DNA of 64,000 nucleotides from Brasenia schreberi (lineage: Eukaryota > Streptophyta > Magnoliopsida > Nymphaeales > Cabombaceae): contig JAYKKT010000064.1 in NCBI GenBank assembly GCA_036023115.1, forward strand, positions 5,942,001 to 6,006,000, given 5' to 3'. Numbering within the stretch: the stretch's first letter is position 1; each line of letters begins with the position of its first letter. Made by a program: the position numbers and the translations under genes. Shown one piece after another: positions 11,945 through 24,403 of this stretch. The notes beneath the pieces are model-generated. The model saw only the letters and a program-made list of their open reading frames with translations, had not been told where the DNA came from and searched no databases.

Positions 11945-12215
11945 CTTTTTATATATATAATGGTATATGCTTAATCCATTCCATACTTAAATTTACTCCA
12001 ACACCTTTAATGTTCGATCGACATAATCTAAAGATTTGAATTTAAAAAATTATTTATATCGTCATGTATTTAATGCAAAATATAATAGTGCAATTCACTT
12101 TTTAAATTCAAATCTTCATCAATAGATGACACCGATATAATAGTGAAAACGTTTGAATAGAGTTGAGTATGAATAGTTAAACACGGACCACTCTCTCACG
12201 ATGTATATAATATAG
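11945..12215. mobile_element. MITE-like element with imperfect terminal inverted repeats
   Basis: The left end contains CATACTTAAATTTACTCCAA. The reverse complement of the right end contains CATACTCAACTCTATTCAAA. These pair over roughly 40 bases and flank an AT-rich core with no coding capacity. A related element is at 21890-22132. Boundaries are approximate. Confidence 0.5.
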
Positions 12216-14150
12216 CATTAAAATTAGTCAAGATACCGATAAAAAAACACAATATTATGAAGAAAGAACATAAACAGCCCACAACATAAACTCTCTATGA
12301 TTGGAGAGAGGGCGTGGATCACATTGCGTTTGGATCTTTGTTGAGCCCATACCTTCTTTGGTCGAAAGTGAAAAGGAAAAGGGGAAAATCATATATTGGC
12401 AAAAGGGTCGGCGCAAAATTCCTTTTCAAAAAAGACTTATAAAGCTGACGATAAATAGGGAGAATGATGAAGAGGTGGAGCTTAACTATAAACCAAATTC
12501 TAGAAAATTAGAAAAAAAAGTCTATCCACAACTGAACCTAGACGGAGCCTCGTTTGGGTAAATCGAGACGACTATCTTAAACCGCCGGTTCTGGTTCCTC
12601 CAAAACCTGAACCAACGCTTTCTTCGGACCTAGGTCCCGTTCCAATCTGGTTTTGGTTTCATTCATGAAACAAACGTGGGATTTTAAAACTAGAACAAAA
12701 AAAGAAGACTTGGAACTATCAGTTCTGAACTGCCAGTACCGGATCTGGTTTGGATCTCCCATATGTGGAACTACAGTTCGAGGGCAGTCGGGTTTGGTTC
12801 AACCCACTGTGCCGGGTTTAAATCCCATCACTAACTGAACCCATGAAGTTTGATTACAGCTACCAATCCGGAGTTCATATACACTTAAACCCATTTTGAA
12901 TAGACAAACTGGGCATGAAATGTGATCTGGTTAAATACAATACAACAGCTTTATAGCTGGGGTTAGTAAACAAACCAAGGTGCTTGTTGTTCGGCTCAGT
13001 TCATGTTCGGTTTGGTAAACCATATGAGTTGAACATCGACATGGAGTGTTCGGCTTGGTTCGACCCTGCTTGTTAAATGATATTTTGTTTAGACATTTAC
13101 CTAATTCATATGTCCAATAATATTGCATTATGTTATTTAAGGTAAAAGAAGGGTCAATTTTTGTTTCAACTATTTTACAAAAATAAGGCTTTAGTTCTCT
13201 TGCATTGTTCACTCATGTTCGATTATTGTTTTTCGAGCAAATATATATAATAATATTTTATTTTTATCTTTTTGAAAACTCTTAAAACTTTTTAACTACA
13301 CTCATGCCACCAAAAACCAACCGGTGAGCGTGAGTGGATATACTGCCTCTTAGAGTAGCAACCGCCCCACGGAGTGGGAGGTGGGTAGGATCCGTTTTTT
13401 CTTGGTATATATAGGACATCTCATTTAGGATAATTATACAAATTTCTCTCTGGCTCAGTTAAGCTCAAAAAGAGCCGTTCGACTAGCAATTAGCTAGGTT
13501 CGTTTTAGGAGCAACAAATAAGGGTTGTTTGGTTCGTTCAGCTTGTTTTCAACACTGTTTATAGTAAAGTTTAAGTCTCACTTGGGCAAAATAAATCAAT
13601 CTGATAACCACTTTATATTTTCTCCAATAATCTTGAAAATTGCCCACTTATGACATCAAGAGAGAAAAAGCAAAGCTTCTGCTTGTTGAACAACCAGTAG
13701 AAAGAAATCACGGCATTAATGCAGGACGATCTCAGTAGCTCTTAATTTTTTCTCCTTTGGGCGGAATAAATATATAACTATAAATAAATATATATAGAGA
13801 GAAGAAAAATGAGAGTTACAGACACCTTCTCATAATAGACTCTACTAGACCATTTGTGGTATTGGAGCCTAGCCTTGTGGGTTGGCTCGACCAGGTCTTA
13901 GCCCTCCAAGATCAGGTCCAGGCCAGCACTTTGGAAGCCCAGGTCAGCATTTTGGAAGCCCATATGACTCGGTCAGGTTTTGCCCCGTATTGACATCTGT
14001 AGTGCCCAAGGCCCCACTATATTACCCAATAAGAAAAAGAATACGCAACGAAAAAAGAAAATAACAAAATCTGCACCATAATCCAAGTACCTGTTCCATT
14101 TTCTAGAACCATTCCACGACTCAAACGCCTGAAAACTCAAAGTCAGGGTC
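12216..14150. other. Intergenic, old repeat debris
   Basis: It holds one GGTTC-rich repeat (12565-12835), further GGTTCG/GAGC-rich fragments (12960-13080 and 13440-13560), and a short tandem pair at about 13922-13963 (CAGCACTTTGGAAGCCCAG / CAGCATTTTGGAAGCCCA). I see no gene; the open frames are short and unrecognisable. The last few hundred bases are the presumed promoter of the gene starting at 14236. Confidence 0.45.
12565..12835. repeat. GGTTC/GAACC-rich dispersed repeat, copy 2
   Basis: It is dense in CCGGTTCTGGTTCC, CCTGAACC and GGTTTGG words and resembles the repeats at 10535, 28425 and 36535. No open frame of recognised type is present. Confidence 0.4.
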
Positions 14151-14235
14151 TGATTGAAAGGCGTGCGGGTTATACAAGTAACGGAACGTGTTCCATCTCT
14201 CTCTCTCTCTCTCTCCTTGAGGAGGATTGGGGAAG

Positions 14236-17200
14236 ATGGTGCACAAGGGCGGCGGTGGCGCACACCCGTTGGAGGTGGTGGAGACGGTGCTGGAGGTGGC
14301 CGACGTTGCCTGGACCGCACTCGAACTCCACCACCACCACCACGACCGCAGCAGCCGGTCCGGCGCCGAAGAAGCTGGCGATCGGCTGCTTCTCCAACGG
14401 GAGTTGGAAAACCAGCGCGCCGAGAACCAACTCCTCAGATCCATCCTTCAGGAGAATACCAAAATCTTCGAGGCGCTCCAACGTTGCCTCTCCTTTCCCG
14501 AAGAAGATTGCCCACAAGACGTAACCCCTCCCTCTCTCTCTCGATTGTGGTTCTGATAGATGCCGAAAAAGAATATGCAATGTGAAAGTTGGATAAAGAA
14601 TCGGTTGGGGATTGATTGACTCGAAATAAAGGATACTTCATTAGGTAAATTGGTTCTCGGAAACATGGATTAATATGTTGGAAATCTGTGTTCCGTGAAT
14701 CATGAGGAACAAGTGGGTTATCCAAAACAAGTCTAGGTAAGCCCTCTGTTGATTCTTTTCAAAATACCTATTTGTTGAAAATTTGGGGCTTATGATGGTG
14801 AACAAGGTTTTTTGTTCGATCTCTGAGCATGATTTGGGCATCTGAGTCAAATTGCTAATTAAATCTGATTAATGATGAGTGGGTCTCTTTATGAGGATGA
14901 ACTGGTTTGTTTTGTTACAATTAGAAGTATACATCTTCTGTACCACCCAAGCTTGACTTCATATGAACGAGATAAGATAAAGATAAGTTGAATAAATGAA
15001 CTTGCTCGGACATATGGGTTGATGTGCTCGAGCTATCTCCTTTTCTTTTTAATTAGCAAGATGGGATTAGGCAGACCTGTACTAGATTACAAGATTTACA
15101 ATAAGCTCAAGGAGAAATAGTCCACTCAGGTGGTCTGCCGTTTCAGCAAAATTTACTTCGCACGGTACTCAATTTAGCTATACTAATGGTATATGGTTCC
15201 TCTCTCTCGGTACCAAATTGGCAAATATGCAAAACAAGATTTGACTCTAGGTTTGCTTCTTCATTATGAATGTGCTTTGATTTATACAAAGTTAGAGTTT
15301 TAGGTGACTTTTGGACTGGGCCTTAATTTCTGGAGGTGTCGATCACTCATCTTGTTAATGCCATGACATTAGTATCTTCCATTAAATCATTCCGACAATG
15401 ATGTTATTGGTTTCCCTTTTGGAGTGTTTCTTTTAATGTATCCTGCAGGTAAGTTATCTGTAACTTATCTTCTTGCTCATGTGATCTTTTGTATGATTTT
15501 GAGATCAAGGTTCTGATGCCATGTGACATCCATGCGGTTCATGTTGTCCTTCAACTAAGAAAATGCTATCAACTCTGGGATTTGCATTTAGGTTTAATGG
15601 GCGGACCATAATAAACTCCCCCATGGTGAGGGTTCACCATTTCGTAGCAGATGCCCTGTCCCAATAAAGGAGGAGGTGGCTTTGGTAGCCAACAGCCATT
15701 GGATTTTTTACCAGGGGCGCTGTTATGCTGTCTTTACAGCACTACTGTATATTACTAGGATCTGTGACCTCTCAGGAAGTGCTCATGTTACACTCTCTTA
15801 GCCAACCCACCCAATGTGGTAAAAGTTTTGGTTATGGTTTAGGTAAGGCTAGACTATAAAGGATGATGCTGGTCATGACCTGTTTGTAATGCATGCAGTT
15901 AGTCGTAAAGGATGCCTTCATGAGTCTTATCAAGTCCTAGGAGAATTCAGTTTATCTCAAAGTGTTCGTGAGAAGATAGGTTGGGCATTTTCTAGACGGC
16001 CAAATCAATGTGTTGTCATTGTTTGAGTGGAGGACAAGTAGCTGCTGGAAATCCAGCCATCTTAAATGGTTTTAATTGAAAAAGTTATACGTATCTTCTT
16101 GATTCAATCTTATAAATGTTCAAGGCCTTAGGAAACATTTCATTTTTCTTTTCCTTCTTGTCTTGTTTGAAAGTGTCCTTAGGGTGGTTGAAAACAATTA
16201 GCTCAGCACCAACATTTGATGAAATAATAGTCAAAGAGTTATGTTTAACCAATTTGGTCCAGAGTATGATTTCATGGTGGATATGCAATGAGAACTTAAC
16301 CACATGACTGGATCAGCAAAAATATGTTCAATTTGTTGTAAGCTTTTAGAAACTGTTATACTTGCTTGCAAAGTCTTTGGTCTTACAACTCTTGGAGAAG
16401 CATGTCATCCTGATAAGGTTGATCTTATAGGTTTATATCATAGCTAAAAGTTTTTGCCTCCTTGTCATCCTGGCCCATGTGAAATTTCATTATCATTTTA
16501 CTGGATCGTACTGAGATTTTCTTTTCCATTACATGCATATCTAAAGGTTCTAGTTTGCTTCTTTTATACTCTGTTTCATTAACTGCATTCTTCTAGTTCT
16601 TGTATTATTTCTTGCATCTTTAGTGTCTTACTGATTTTTTAAGTGTGATACTATTTCTTGCATATAATATACAGCTGTATGAGCAGCTCATGGCTACGGT
16701 GAAGTCTTCAACCTTCCTCAGACAACTTAATCCTTCAGTTGCTGAAACAAACAATGATGTTGTGTTTAAAGAAGGTATTTTGCATGCTTTTCTTTGGCCT
16801 TCCCATGCTTTCAACAAAACTGCTGTGATCGCGTGATGGTTGTTTTTGTCTTTTCCACCTTTACTATTCTTCCTGTTGACTATGTGAATCATAATAACTG
16901 AAAATTTCATGGTAGGGGAAGCATTTGTCAACATTGAACTTCAGGGACCAAGTTGGTGGGTTTGGGTAACAGATGAAATGGCACCAAATACTGTGGAAGA
17001 GTTGAGTGGAATTGATAATGAAAGCTATGTCATTGTCAATGAAGAGGACATAGTTGATGGCATCGCCAATTTCATTGCAAGATGCATTGTTTTAAATCCA
17101 AAATCTCGGGTATGCAAACATAAAAAAAAATGCAGTTTGTTTCTTTTTGTTTGATTTGTTACTCAAGGAAACTGCACCATTGAACATGGCCATGCCATTA

Positions 17201-18953
17201 GCAGTGGCATTATGAACCTTACCTCAGGATATATACTGGGTTTCAGGTTCTCACAAGAGGGTAGAACTGATGAGAATCAAACCCAACTGGCTATCTACCA
17301 GCCAGAGGCCCTCTCCACTGTGCTAACACCTTGGTGCTGATTTCTTTAGTTGTCTTGCTTTCTATTTGGCTTGTTTCTTTTTGCTAACTGGCTTAACTTT
17401 GCAGACGTTGGCACCAGAGGAGTTGCAAAGAAGTAAGTTGTTTAGCTTTTCCGTTGCCTTCTGCTCTAAATTAAGACTCAAGTAAAGGTCACTAGCTAAT
17501 GCTTTTCTTAGTTTGTTCTATAGTTATAGCATCATTATTCCACTGAATTCAGGTTAAATGCACATTGCTGAGTCCGCTATTATGGTCTGATAAGCTAATG
17601 GTGCTTGTGATAGTATGGTCAAATAACTTGGTTCCTAAGTCCTCTTTCATCTGTCCTGCAACATTCTTGTCTCTGTTTGAATTGGAAACAATCATTACTC
17701 AGTTGTTGCAGCCAGTTAAGGCATCTAAGATTCTAAGGTCCATTTGGGTTATTTATTTTATTATGGTCTTTAACCTTTATTAGACACAGGTTAACGAGTT
17801 GGTAAAGTGAAGTTATATAACTTAAGGCTTGAAAAATTAGAGAGGGAGAGAGAGAGCCATGAACTCAAGTCTCATATTTTCTACTAATTCAACCCATGGC
17901 TAGTCTAGTGTGTCTGTGCACCTTTACGTACACGTTTTGGAGTCCTGATCTTTTTTATATGGAGACATGAAATTATCTCGTTTTATAGCTCTTCATTCAT
18001 TTCCTCCTCTTGTGTACATACCAGAAACATTTATCCAAGTAATATGGATATGTTAAGGAATCCTATGCTTCACTAACCCTACCATTGAGGGCAACTTGTG
18101 GAGTATTTCTCTAATTAGCAACTTCATAGCTCGTGGTTTACAGAAAATTTTTGTTCGATATGTTGAAATTTATGGTTCCCCATCTAGTATGGGAAATAGC
18201 TTAGTTGTTATGTTGAAAATTATTGCTGTAGAAATGGAGTTTTCTTTTGAATAAAATAAAACAAAATTCTCATGATCTTTCTGGGATATTAATTGCTTAT
18301 TGGTTTGTTGGACATGGTCAAGTTAGGCTATTATAAACTCCATCATTAATTGTGTATTCACAAGCTACTCACCTGGTTGCTCTAACTTCAGATTACAAGG
18401 GAGGACTATAATCTGAAATATTTGCTTAAACAAAAACTCATAGGTGTGATAAGTCACCACAACTGTGACCTTACAAAACATATAGTTCACGATATGTCAG
18501 TAGCAATCCTGCTCTCTCTTTCTCTGACTGGATGTTTAGTGTACTGCAAGCTATCATTGTAATGTCAATGTTTAACCATGCAGTATTATCCAAAGCATTG
18601 GGTCAAATGAACAATAAAGACAAGATAAAGAAGTTGTGGCATGCCGGGAAGCTTTTGTATTCTTTAGCAACATGGGGAATTGCTTTAGCAGGGTGAGTTA
18701 CAGTTGTTTCTGGTTGCTTGATGAACTAGCACTAGCAGACTGGAGTTGGCATTCATGAACGTTTTGTCATAACATCATAATCAGTGTTATATCGCAAACA
18801 ATTCCAATGGTTTCTCAACCACCTGTCTGTTGTGCATTCCACTTACCATGTTCTTGTTGTTCATGATGCAGATTATACAGACACCGGGTTGTCTTAAAAG
18901 CAGCTGCAAATGGGATTGGGGCAACTGGAAGGGTGATATTGAAGGCTCTCTAA
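14236..18953 (+). CDS. Conserved plant protein of unknown function, 265 aa, six exons
   Basis: Exons are 14236-14520, 16675-16774, 16916-17109, 17405-17432, 18584-18692 and 18872-18953. All have GT/AG borders and compatible phases (0,1,0,1,0) and end in TAA. Residues 1-95 include a His run (32-36) and an amphipathic helix LLLQRELENQRAENQLLRS. Residues 96-193 carry the conserved core GEAFVNIELQGPSWWVWVTD and NEEDIVDGIANFIARC. Residues 203-265 read KIKKLWHAGKLLYSLATWG, LAGLYRHRVVLKAAANG and GRVILKAL. A hydrophobic stretch at about 226-241 could be a single membrane-anchor helix near the C-terminus. I recognise it only as a plant-conserved sequence and assign no function. Met1 is the first in-frame ATG after a (CT)n leader at 14196-14215. 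The gene appears intact. Intron 1 is 2.15 kb; introns 3 and 4 hold a SINE and a tiny LINE fragment. Confidence 0.85.
14521..16674 (+). other. Intron 1 of the 265-aa protein gene
   Basis: The intron begins GTAACCCC and ends ATATACAG. I found no coding exon, structured RNA or recognisable transposon inside it. Overlapping open frames near 14121-14725 on both strands are by-products of the GC-rich first exon. Confidence 0.6.
17225..17341 (-). mobile_element. tRNA-derived SINE in intron 3
   Basis: On minus it reads GCACCAAGGTGTTAGCACAG then TGGAGAGGGCCTCTGG. An A-box-like TTAGCACAGTGG and a B-box-like GGGTTTGATTC are visible. It keeps the tRNA-like head, but its tail differs from family 1 and no target duplication is clear. 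Confidence 0.55.
18174..18209 (+). mobile_element. Ultra-short (about 36 bp) RTE LINE 3'-end insertion in intron 4
   Basis: It reads GTTCCCCATCTAGTATGG then GAAATAGCTTAGTTGTT, matching the last bases of the LINE family. It is flanked by ATGTTGAAATTTAT (18160-18173) and ATGTTGAAAATTAT (18210-18223), a target duplication with one mismatch. Confidence 0.7.
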
Positions 18954-20450
<1,497 letters not shown>

Positions 20451-20465
20451 GGCTGCTTGCCTTTT

Positions 20466-20598
20466 CTTTTGGTTACAAGAGGAGGCTGAAGCCTAACACA
20501 TCCCACACACACACACATGAACCCTCTGGGAGTTGAACTTCCCACCAGCAGCAATGGCGCTAGAGCAGCCTGCCTTTGAGCTAACACTCTGGGTGCAT
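20466..20598 (-). mobile_element. tRNA-derived SINE, family 1, with 15-bp target duplication
   Basis: On minus it starts ATGCACCCAGAGTGTTAGC and carries a B box (GGGTTCAACTCC-like). It ends TGTTAGGCTTCAGCCTCC followed by an A-rich tail. Perfect 15-bp flanks GGCTGCTTGCCTTTT are at 20451-20465 and 20599-20613. Confidence 0.85.
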
Positions 20599-20900
20599 GG
20601 CTGCTTGCCTTTTTGACGGCTTGGCTTTCAGTATCGGTCCTGTGTAGCTTTGGTCGGCCTTCCAAGTGTAGGATTACCATCCTTGTGACTGAAGATGTTT
20701 AAAAGCTTGTTTCTTTCTTCCTGGACAAAGCTTGAGATAACAAAAAGATATAACTCAAACTAGAAGGTTGAGAAGTTGCAGTTAAACCTTCCACACTTTA
20801 AATTCTGACTATTCGAATAAGTTAGTGATGAAAATAAAAATGTTAAGATGTATGTTTAGCAATAAGAATGGCACAAATCCATAATAACCCCATAATTAGG

Positions 20901-21017
20901 TTTTTTTTTACAAAAAGAGGCTGAAGCCTAACACTCACATGCACCCTCTGGAATCGAACCCCTCACCAGCAGCAATGGTGCTAGAGCGCCTTTCTGTTGA
21001 GCTAACGCTCTGGGTAC
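20901..21017 (-). mobile_element. tRNA-derived SINE, family 1, with 17-bp target duplication
   Basis: This is the cleanest copy. On minus it reads GTACCCAGAGCGTTAGCTCA and has B box GGGTTCGATTCC. It ends GTTAGGCTTCAGCCTC, then TTTTTGT and an A tail. Flanks are ATAACCCCATAATTAGG (20884-20900) and ATAACCCCGTAATTAGG (21018-21034). Confidence 0.9.
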
Positions 21018-21213
21018 ATAACCCCGTAATTAGGTTATTAGAGAAAATTATGGTATGACACTAACAGAAGATGAAATGAGAGATGCATGGTTAAGCTGAC
21101 TTGAACATATGCAGATGTGGTAGCACAAATAAGGTGTAAAGGTTAGAATAGCACTTCGAAAGAGGTTGAAAATGCCTCGAAGATGCTGGAAGAAATCCAT
21201 GGTATTGATATTT

Positions 21214-21312
21214 ATTTATTTGGTACAATTGGGAGGCAGAAGCCTAATGTACTCCCCAGGTATCGAACTTATGAGCTCCAACTTGTGAGGTTTTGTTCTT
21301 CGTGCCATGACC
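21214..21312 (-). mobile_element. tRNA-derived SINE, family 2
   Basis: On minus it reads CACAAGTTGGAGCTCATAAG then TTCGATACCTGGGG, followed by TTAGGCTTCTGCCTCC and CAATTGTACC. It joins the family 2 head to the family 1-like 3' motif TTAGGCTTC, so the two families may share a 3' end. Confidence 0.6.
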
Positions 21313-21653
21313 TTGATATTTTGTTAAATGAGGTTTGTGAATCAAAATAGAGCCAACGATGACTAAAATTATTTTACAGCAACCCTTAGTGTGGAAAACT
21401 GCTTTGTTTTTCTTGGCATTCAAAAATTTATTAAGGGATTTGGGTTATCTCAAGACAAGGTCCCAAGATTAATCCAAGTCATGGTTTTGTTTTAGATAGC
21501 ATATGTAGACATTTCAACAACATGAAACATATCTGCGGATAAGAGTTTGTGTGTGTACGTGTGCAGGTGCGTGCATGTCTGTGTGTGGGAAATCCTTCTT
21601 TAACCAAATATGACTCGGCCATAGCTGATCTAACCTTTTTTCCATTTAAATCA

Positions 21654-21654
<1 letters not shown>

Positions 21655-21749
<95 letters not shown>
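21655..21749. repeat. Compound (TA)n(GA)n microsatellite
   Basis: About 19 TA units are followed without a break by about 28 GA units. An 86-codon open frame over this stretch is low complexity and not a gene. Confidence 0.95.
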
Positions 21750-21752
<3 letters not shown>

Positions 21753-21859
21753 AGGGGAAGTGAGAGAATTCAATATTGTGTATCCTCCCCTTTGCTTTTT
21801 GAGGCATGAGAGGAATTTAGAAAGTTGATAGGAAAATATGGATCGACAACTCCATAGTA

Positions 21860-21889
<30 letters not shown>

Positions 21890-21902
<13 letters not shown>

Positions 21903-22132
21903 GTGTAGTGAGGGAGAGGTATATACCCAATCTAACTCATGCTTAAATCTATTCAAATATTTTTACCGTTTAATATGATGAAAGTTAGAAATTTAAAATG
22001 AAAAAGCAAATTGTTCGTTGTGCATTAAATGTGAGTACGAAAAGTACTATGGGACACATTAGTTTTTAATATTCAAATTTTGATGAAGATGTTTGAAAAG
22101 AATTAAGCACGAACCTCTCTCTATATAATTTT
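21890..22132. mobile_element. MITE-like element with about 40-bp imperfect terminal inverted repeats
   Basis: The left end reads GAGGGAGAGG and then CATGCTTAAATCTATTCAAA. The reverse complement of the right end reads GAGAGAGGTTCGTGCTTAAT and then TCTTTTCAAAC. The core is AT-rich and non-coding. It abuts a TATA microsatellite, which would fit a TA target. Related to 11945-12215. Confidence 0.55.
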
Positions 22133-22875
22133 TGTTGGCTCCATCTTGGGATGTGTTGCATATTATCCTAGTTTATTTGAATACTGATAAACTTGAATTA
22201 ATGTTAAAAAGTCCCAAAGTACATACAGCCGTTACCTTAATTTGACGCCTTGGTAAAGTTCATTCGACCATTGTTGTCAAGATCACGATTTACATCATAT
22301 AATCTTACTACCTTAAGATATTAGTTTGTGAGATCTTATTGGGATCTCGATCTTCATCCTAAGATCTTTAAATCTTATGATTATTATGATCTTACCACCT
22401 AAAGTAAACAGCTTAATAAGACTCCTTGTTAATCCTGAAAAGCAGAGGGATGTTTTTGCTTCATTGTAATATTCTCCTAATCATCGAACAAAGTGCATCG
22501 GTGGGGACGCCGCCTTCTTGATTAGAGTGTACTTAACAAAATGTATTACATTATATGTTTCTTTGTGCTATATTTTCTAGTTGAACATGCAAAAATCACA
22601 ATATATCATACCTTACGAATTTATTCTTACCAAATTATCAAGAATTTCAATGACGGTTAAATTGTTTTTATTGAATAAACAAATGGTTTTATATTAAATA
22701 TTAATTTTATTTTATGAAAATATAAGACGTGAGGTGGGTACGATAAGGATACAACCTTGCTTGAGGGAACTCAAAGAGGTTATATGGGCCGGTAAGCGAG
22801 CTAAATGAACCAAACCCGGGTTGTTCTGTTCGACTTGTTTCCGATACAATGTAGTTGATGCCGGTGTATTCACCA
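22133..22875. other. Intergenic, no gene seen
   Basis: The DNA is AT-rich. The stretch at 22280-22400 repeats AAGATC/GATCTT words in both orientations, perhaps an old palindromic MITE. Nothing else is recognised. Confidence 0.35.
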
Positions 22876-22885
22876 CAGCTAAGGC

Positions 22886-23035
22886 AACAACAACAACAAC
22901 TAAGCCTTTTCCATACTAGATGGGATTGACTGCATGGATTCTCAGCTTCTATAGAGCTCAATAGTGTGTCATGCTAGTAGTTAACTCAACATAAGCTAGA
23001 TCAGATCATTCTTTATTGCTTCCTTCCAACATACT
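22886..23035 (-). mobile_element. 150-bp RTE LINE 3'-end insertion with 10-bp target duplication
   Basis: On plus it starts with the reverse-complemented GTT tail (AACAACAACAAC), then TAAGCCTTTTCCATACTAG. It is bounded by CAGCTAAGGC at 22876-22885 and 23036-23045. Confidence 0.88.
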
Positions 23036-23239
23036 CAGCTAAGGCCATGAACCAAAATTTAACGGAACAAGCTCAACCGAGTGGATCTACGAGTAGGTTG
23101 GTTCATTTACCAGCCTTCAACTGTTTTGGTTGTGGGGTTCATATAGCTCGAATGGACTCGGCTAAAAAAAATTTATTCTCAATGAACACTCGATTCAATT
23201 GAAATAGATAACTAATTACTTTGTTAGTTTATGACTATA

Positions 23240-24383
23240 AACAACAACAACAACTAAGCCTTTTCCCATACTAGACGGGGTCAGCTACATGGATTCTTTG
23301 TTTCCACAGATCCCTATCGTGTGCCATGTTAGCAGTTAACTCGCAATAAGCTAGATCATTCTTTATTGTTTCTTTCCAACACTTTTGTGGTTGTCCTCTA
23401 CCTCTTTTAATACTTTCCAAATTTAGTTTTTCTAACCTTCTTACAGGTTCTTCTTTTGATCTTCTTTCTATATGTCCAAACCATCTTAAACGATAATGTC
23501 TCATTTTATCCTCTATTGGTGTCACTCCTAATTTGTTTCTAATAACCTCATTATGTATACGGTCTTTTCTTGTATGACCACTCATCCATCTTAACATCTT
23601 CATTTCTGTCACAGACATCTTTTGTACATGATGATTAACTGCCCAACACTCAAAACCATAAAACATGGTAGGCATAATTGATGATCTATAATATTTACCT
23701 TTTAACTTTAATGGTATCTTCTTATCACAAAGAATACTTGATGCTCCTCTCCATTTTAACCAACCAGCATTAATTCTATGCGTAACATCTCCATCAATTC
23801 TTTCATCACTTGAAAAATTGACCCTAGGTATTTAAAACTTTCCTTTTGGGGAATGCAATGTGTGCCAATTTTAATTTCTATGTCCTTTGAGGTAACCAAA
23901 TGATCAAACTTACATTCCATATATTATGTTTTTGTTCTACTAAGTCAGAGGCCTTTGCTTTCTAATGTTTCTCTCCATAGTTCCAATTTTCTATTAACTT
24001 TTTCCTTTGACTCCTCCATTAATACAATGTCATCTGCAAATAACATACACCAAGGTACTTCATCTTGAATATGTTTTGTTAACTCAAGAATCACCATTAT
24101 AAATAAGTATGGACTTAAAGTTGATCCTTGATGTAACCGAATATTAACTTCAAAGAAGTCTGTCGTTCCTTCATGAGTTCTCACACATGTTTTTGCACAT
24201 CATACATGTCTCTTATAAGTTTAATATATGTCAAAGGGATACCTCTTTTTTCTAAAGTTCTCCAAAGAACCTCCCTCGATACCCTATCATAAACTTTTTC
24301 TAGATCTCTAAAGTTCTCTAAAGAACCTCCCTCGATACCCTATCATAAACTTTTTCTAGATCAATAAATATCATGTGAAGGTA
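23240..24383 (-). mobile_element. 5'-truncated RTE-clade LINE, 1.14 kb, with perfect 20-bp target duplication
   Basis: This is the longest LINE copy. On minus, 24184-23945 encodes reverse transcriptase with HQGSTLSPYLF and the catalytic-box variant LFADDIVLMEESKEKV. The segment 23675-23271 encodes the C-terminal region (MLRWMSGHTRKDRI, LRWFGHIERRSKEEPVRR, RGRGQPQKCWKETIKNDL, VADPV). Stops and frameshifts separate them, so it is not active. It ends CCCGTCTAGTATGGGAAAAG, then GGCTTAGTTGTTG. Both flanks carry TTTGTTAGTTTATGACTATA (23220-23239 and 24384-24403). The RTE clade is inferred from the YADD-region context, the RGRGRP tail and the short GTT repeat end; RTE elements classically lack a long poly(A). 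Confidence 0.93.
24250..24362. repeat. Tandem duplication inside the LINE
   Basis: A unit of about 57 bases is present twice in direct order: CTAAAGTTCTC, AAAGAACCTCCCTCGATACC and CTATCATAAACTTTTTCTAG. The copies are nearly identical, so the duplication is younger than the LINE copies in general. Confidence 0.85.
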
Positions 24384-24403
24384 TTTGTTAGTTTATGACT
24401 ATA

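Noticed and set aside
14121..14725. Multiple overlapping open frames around the first exon at 14236
   Set aside because: Only the frame starting at 14236 splices in phase into the conserved core; the others are low-complexity by-products of GC-rich and CT-rich sequence.
23271..23675. 134-codon minus open frame as a host gene
   Set aside because: It is the C-terminal region of an RTE reverse transcriptase within an element bounded by a 20-bp target duplication.
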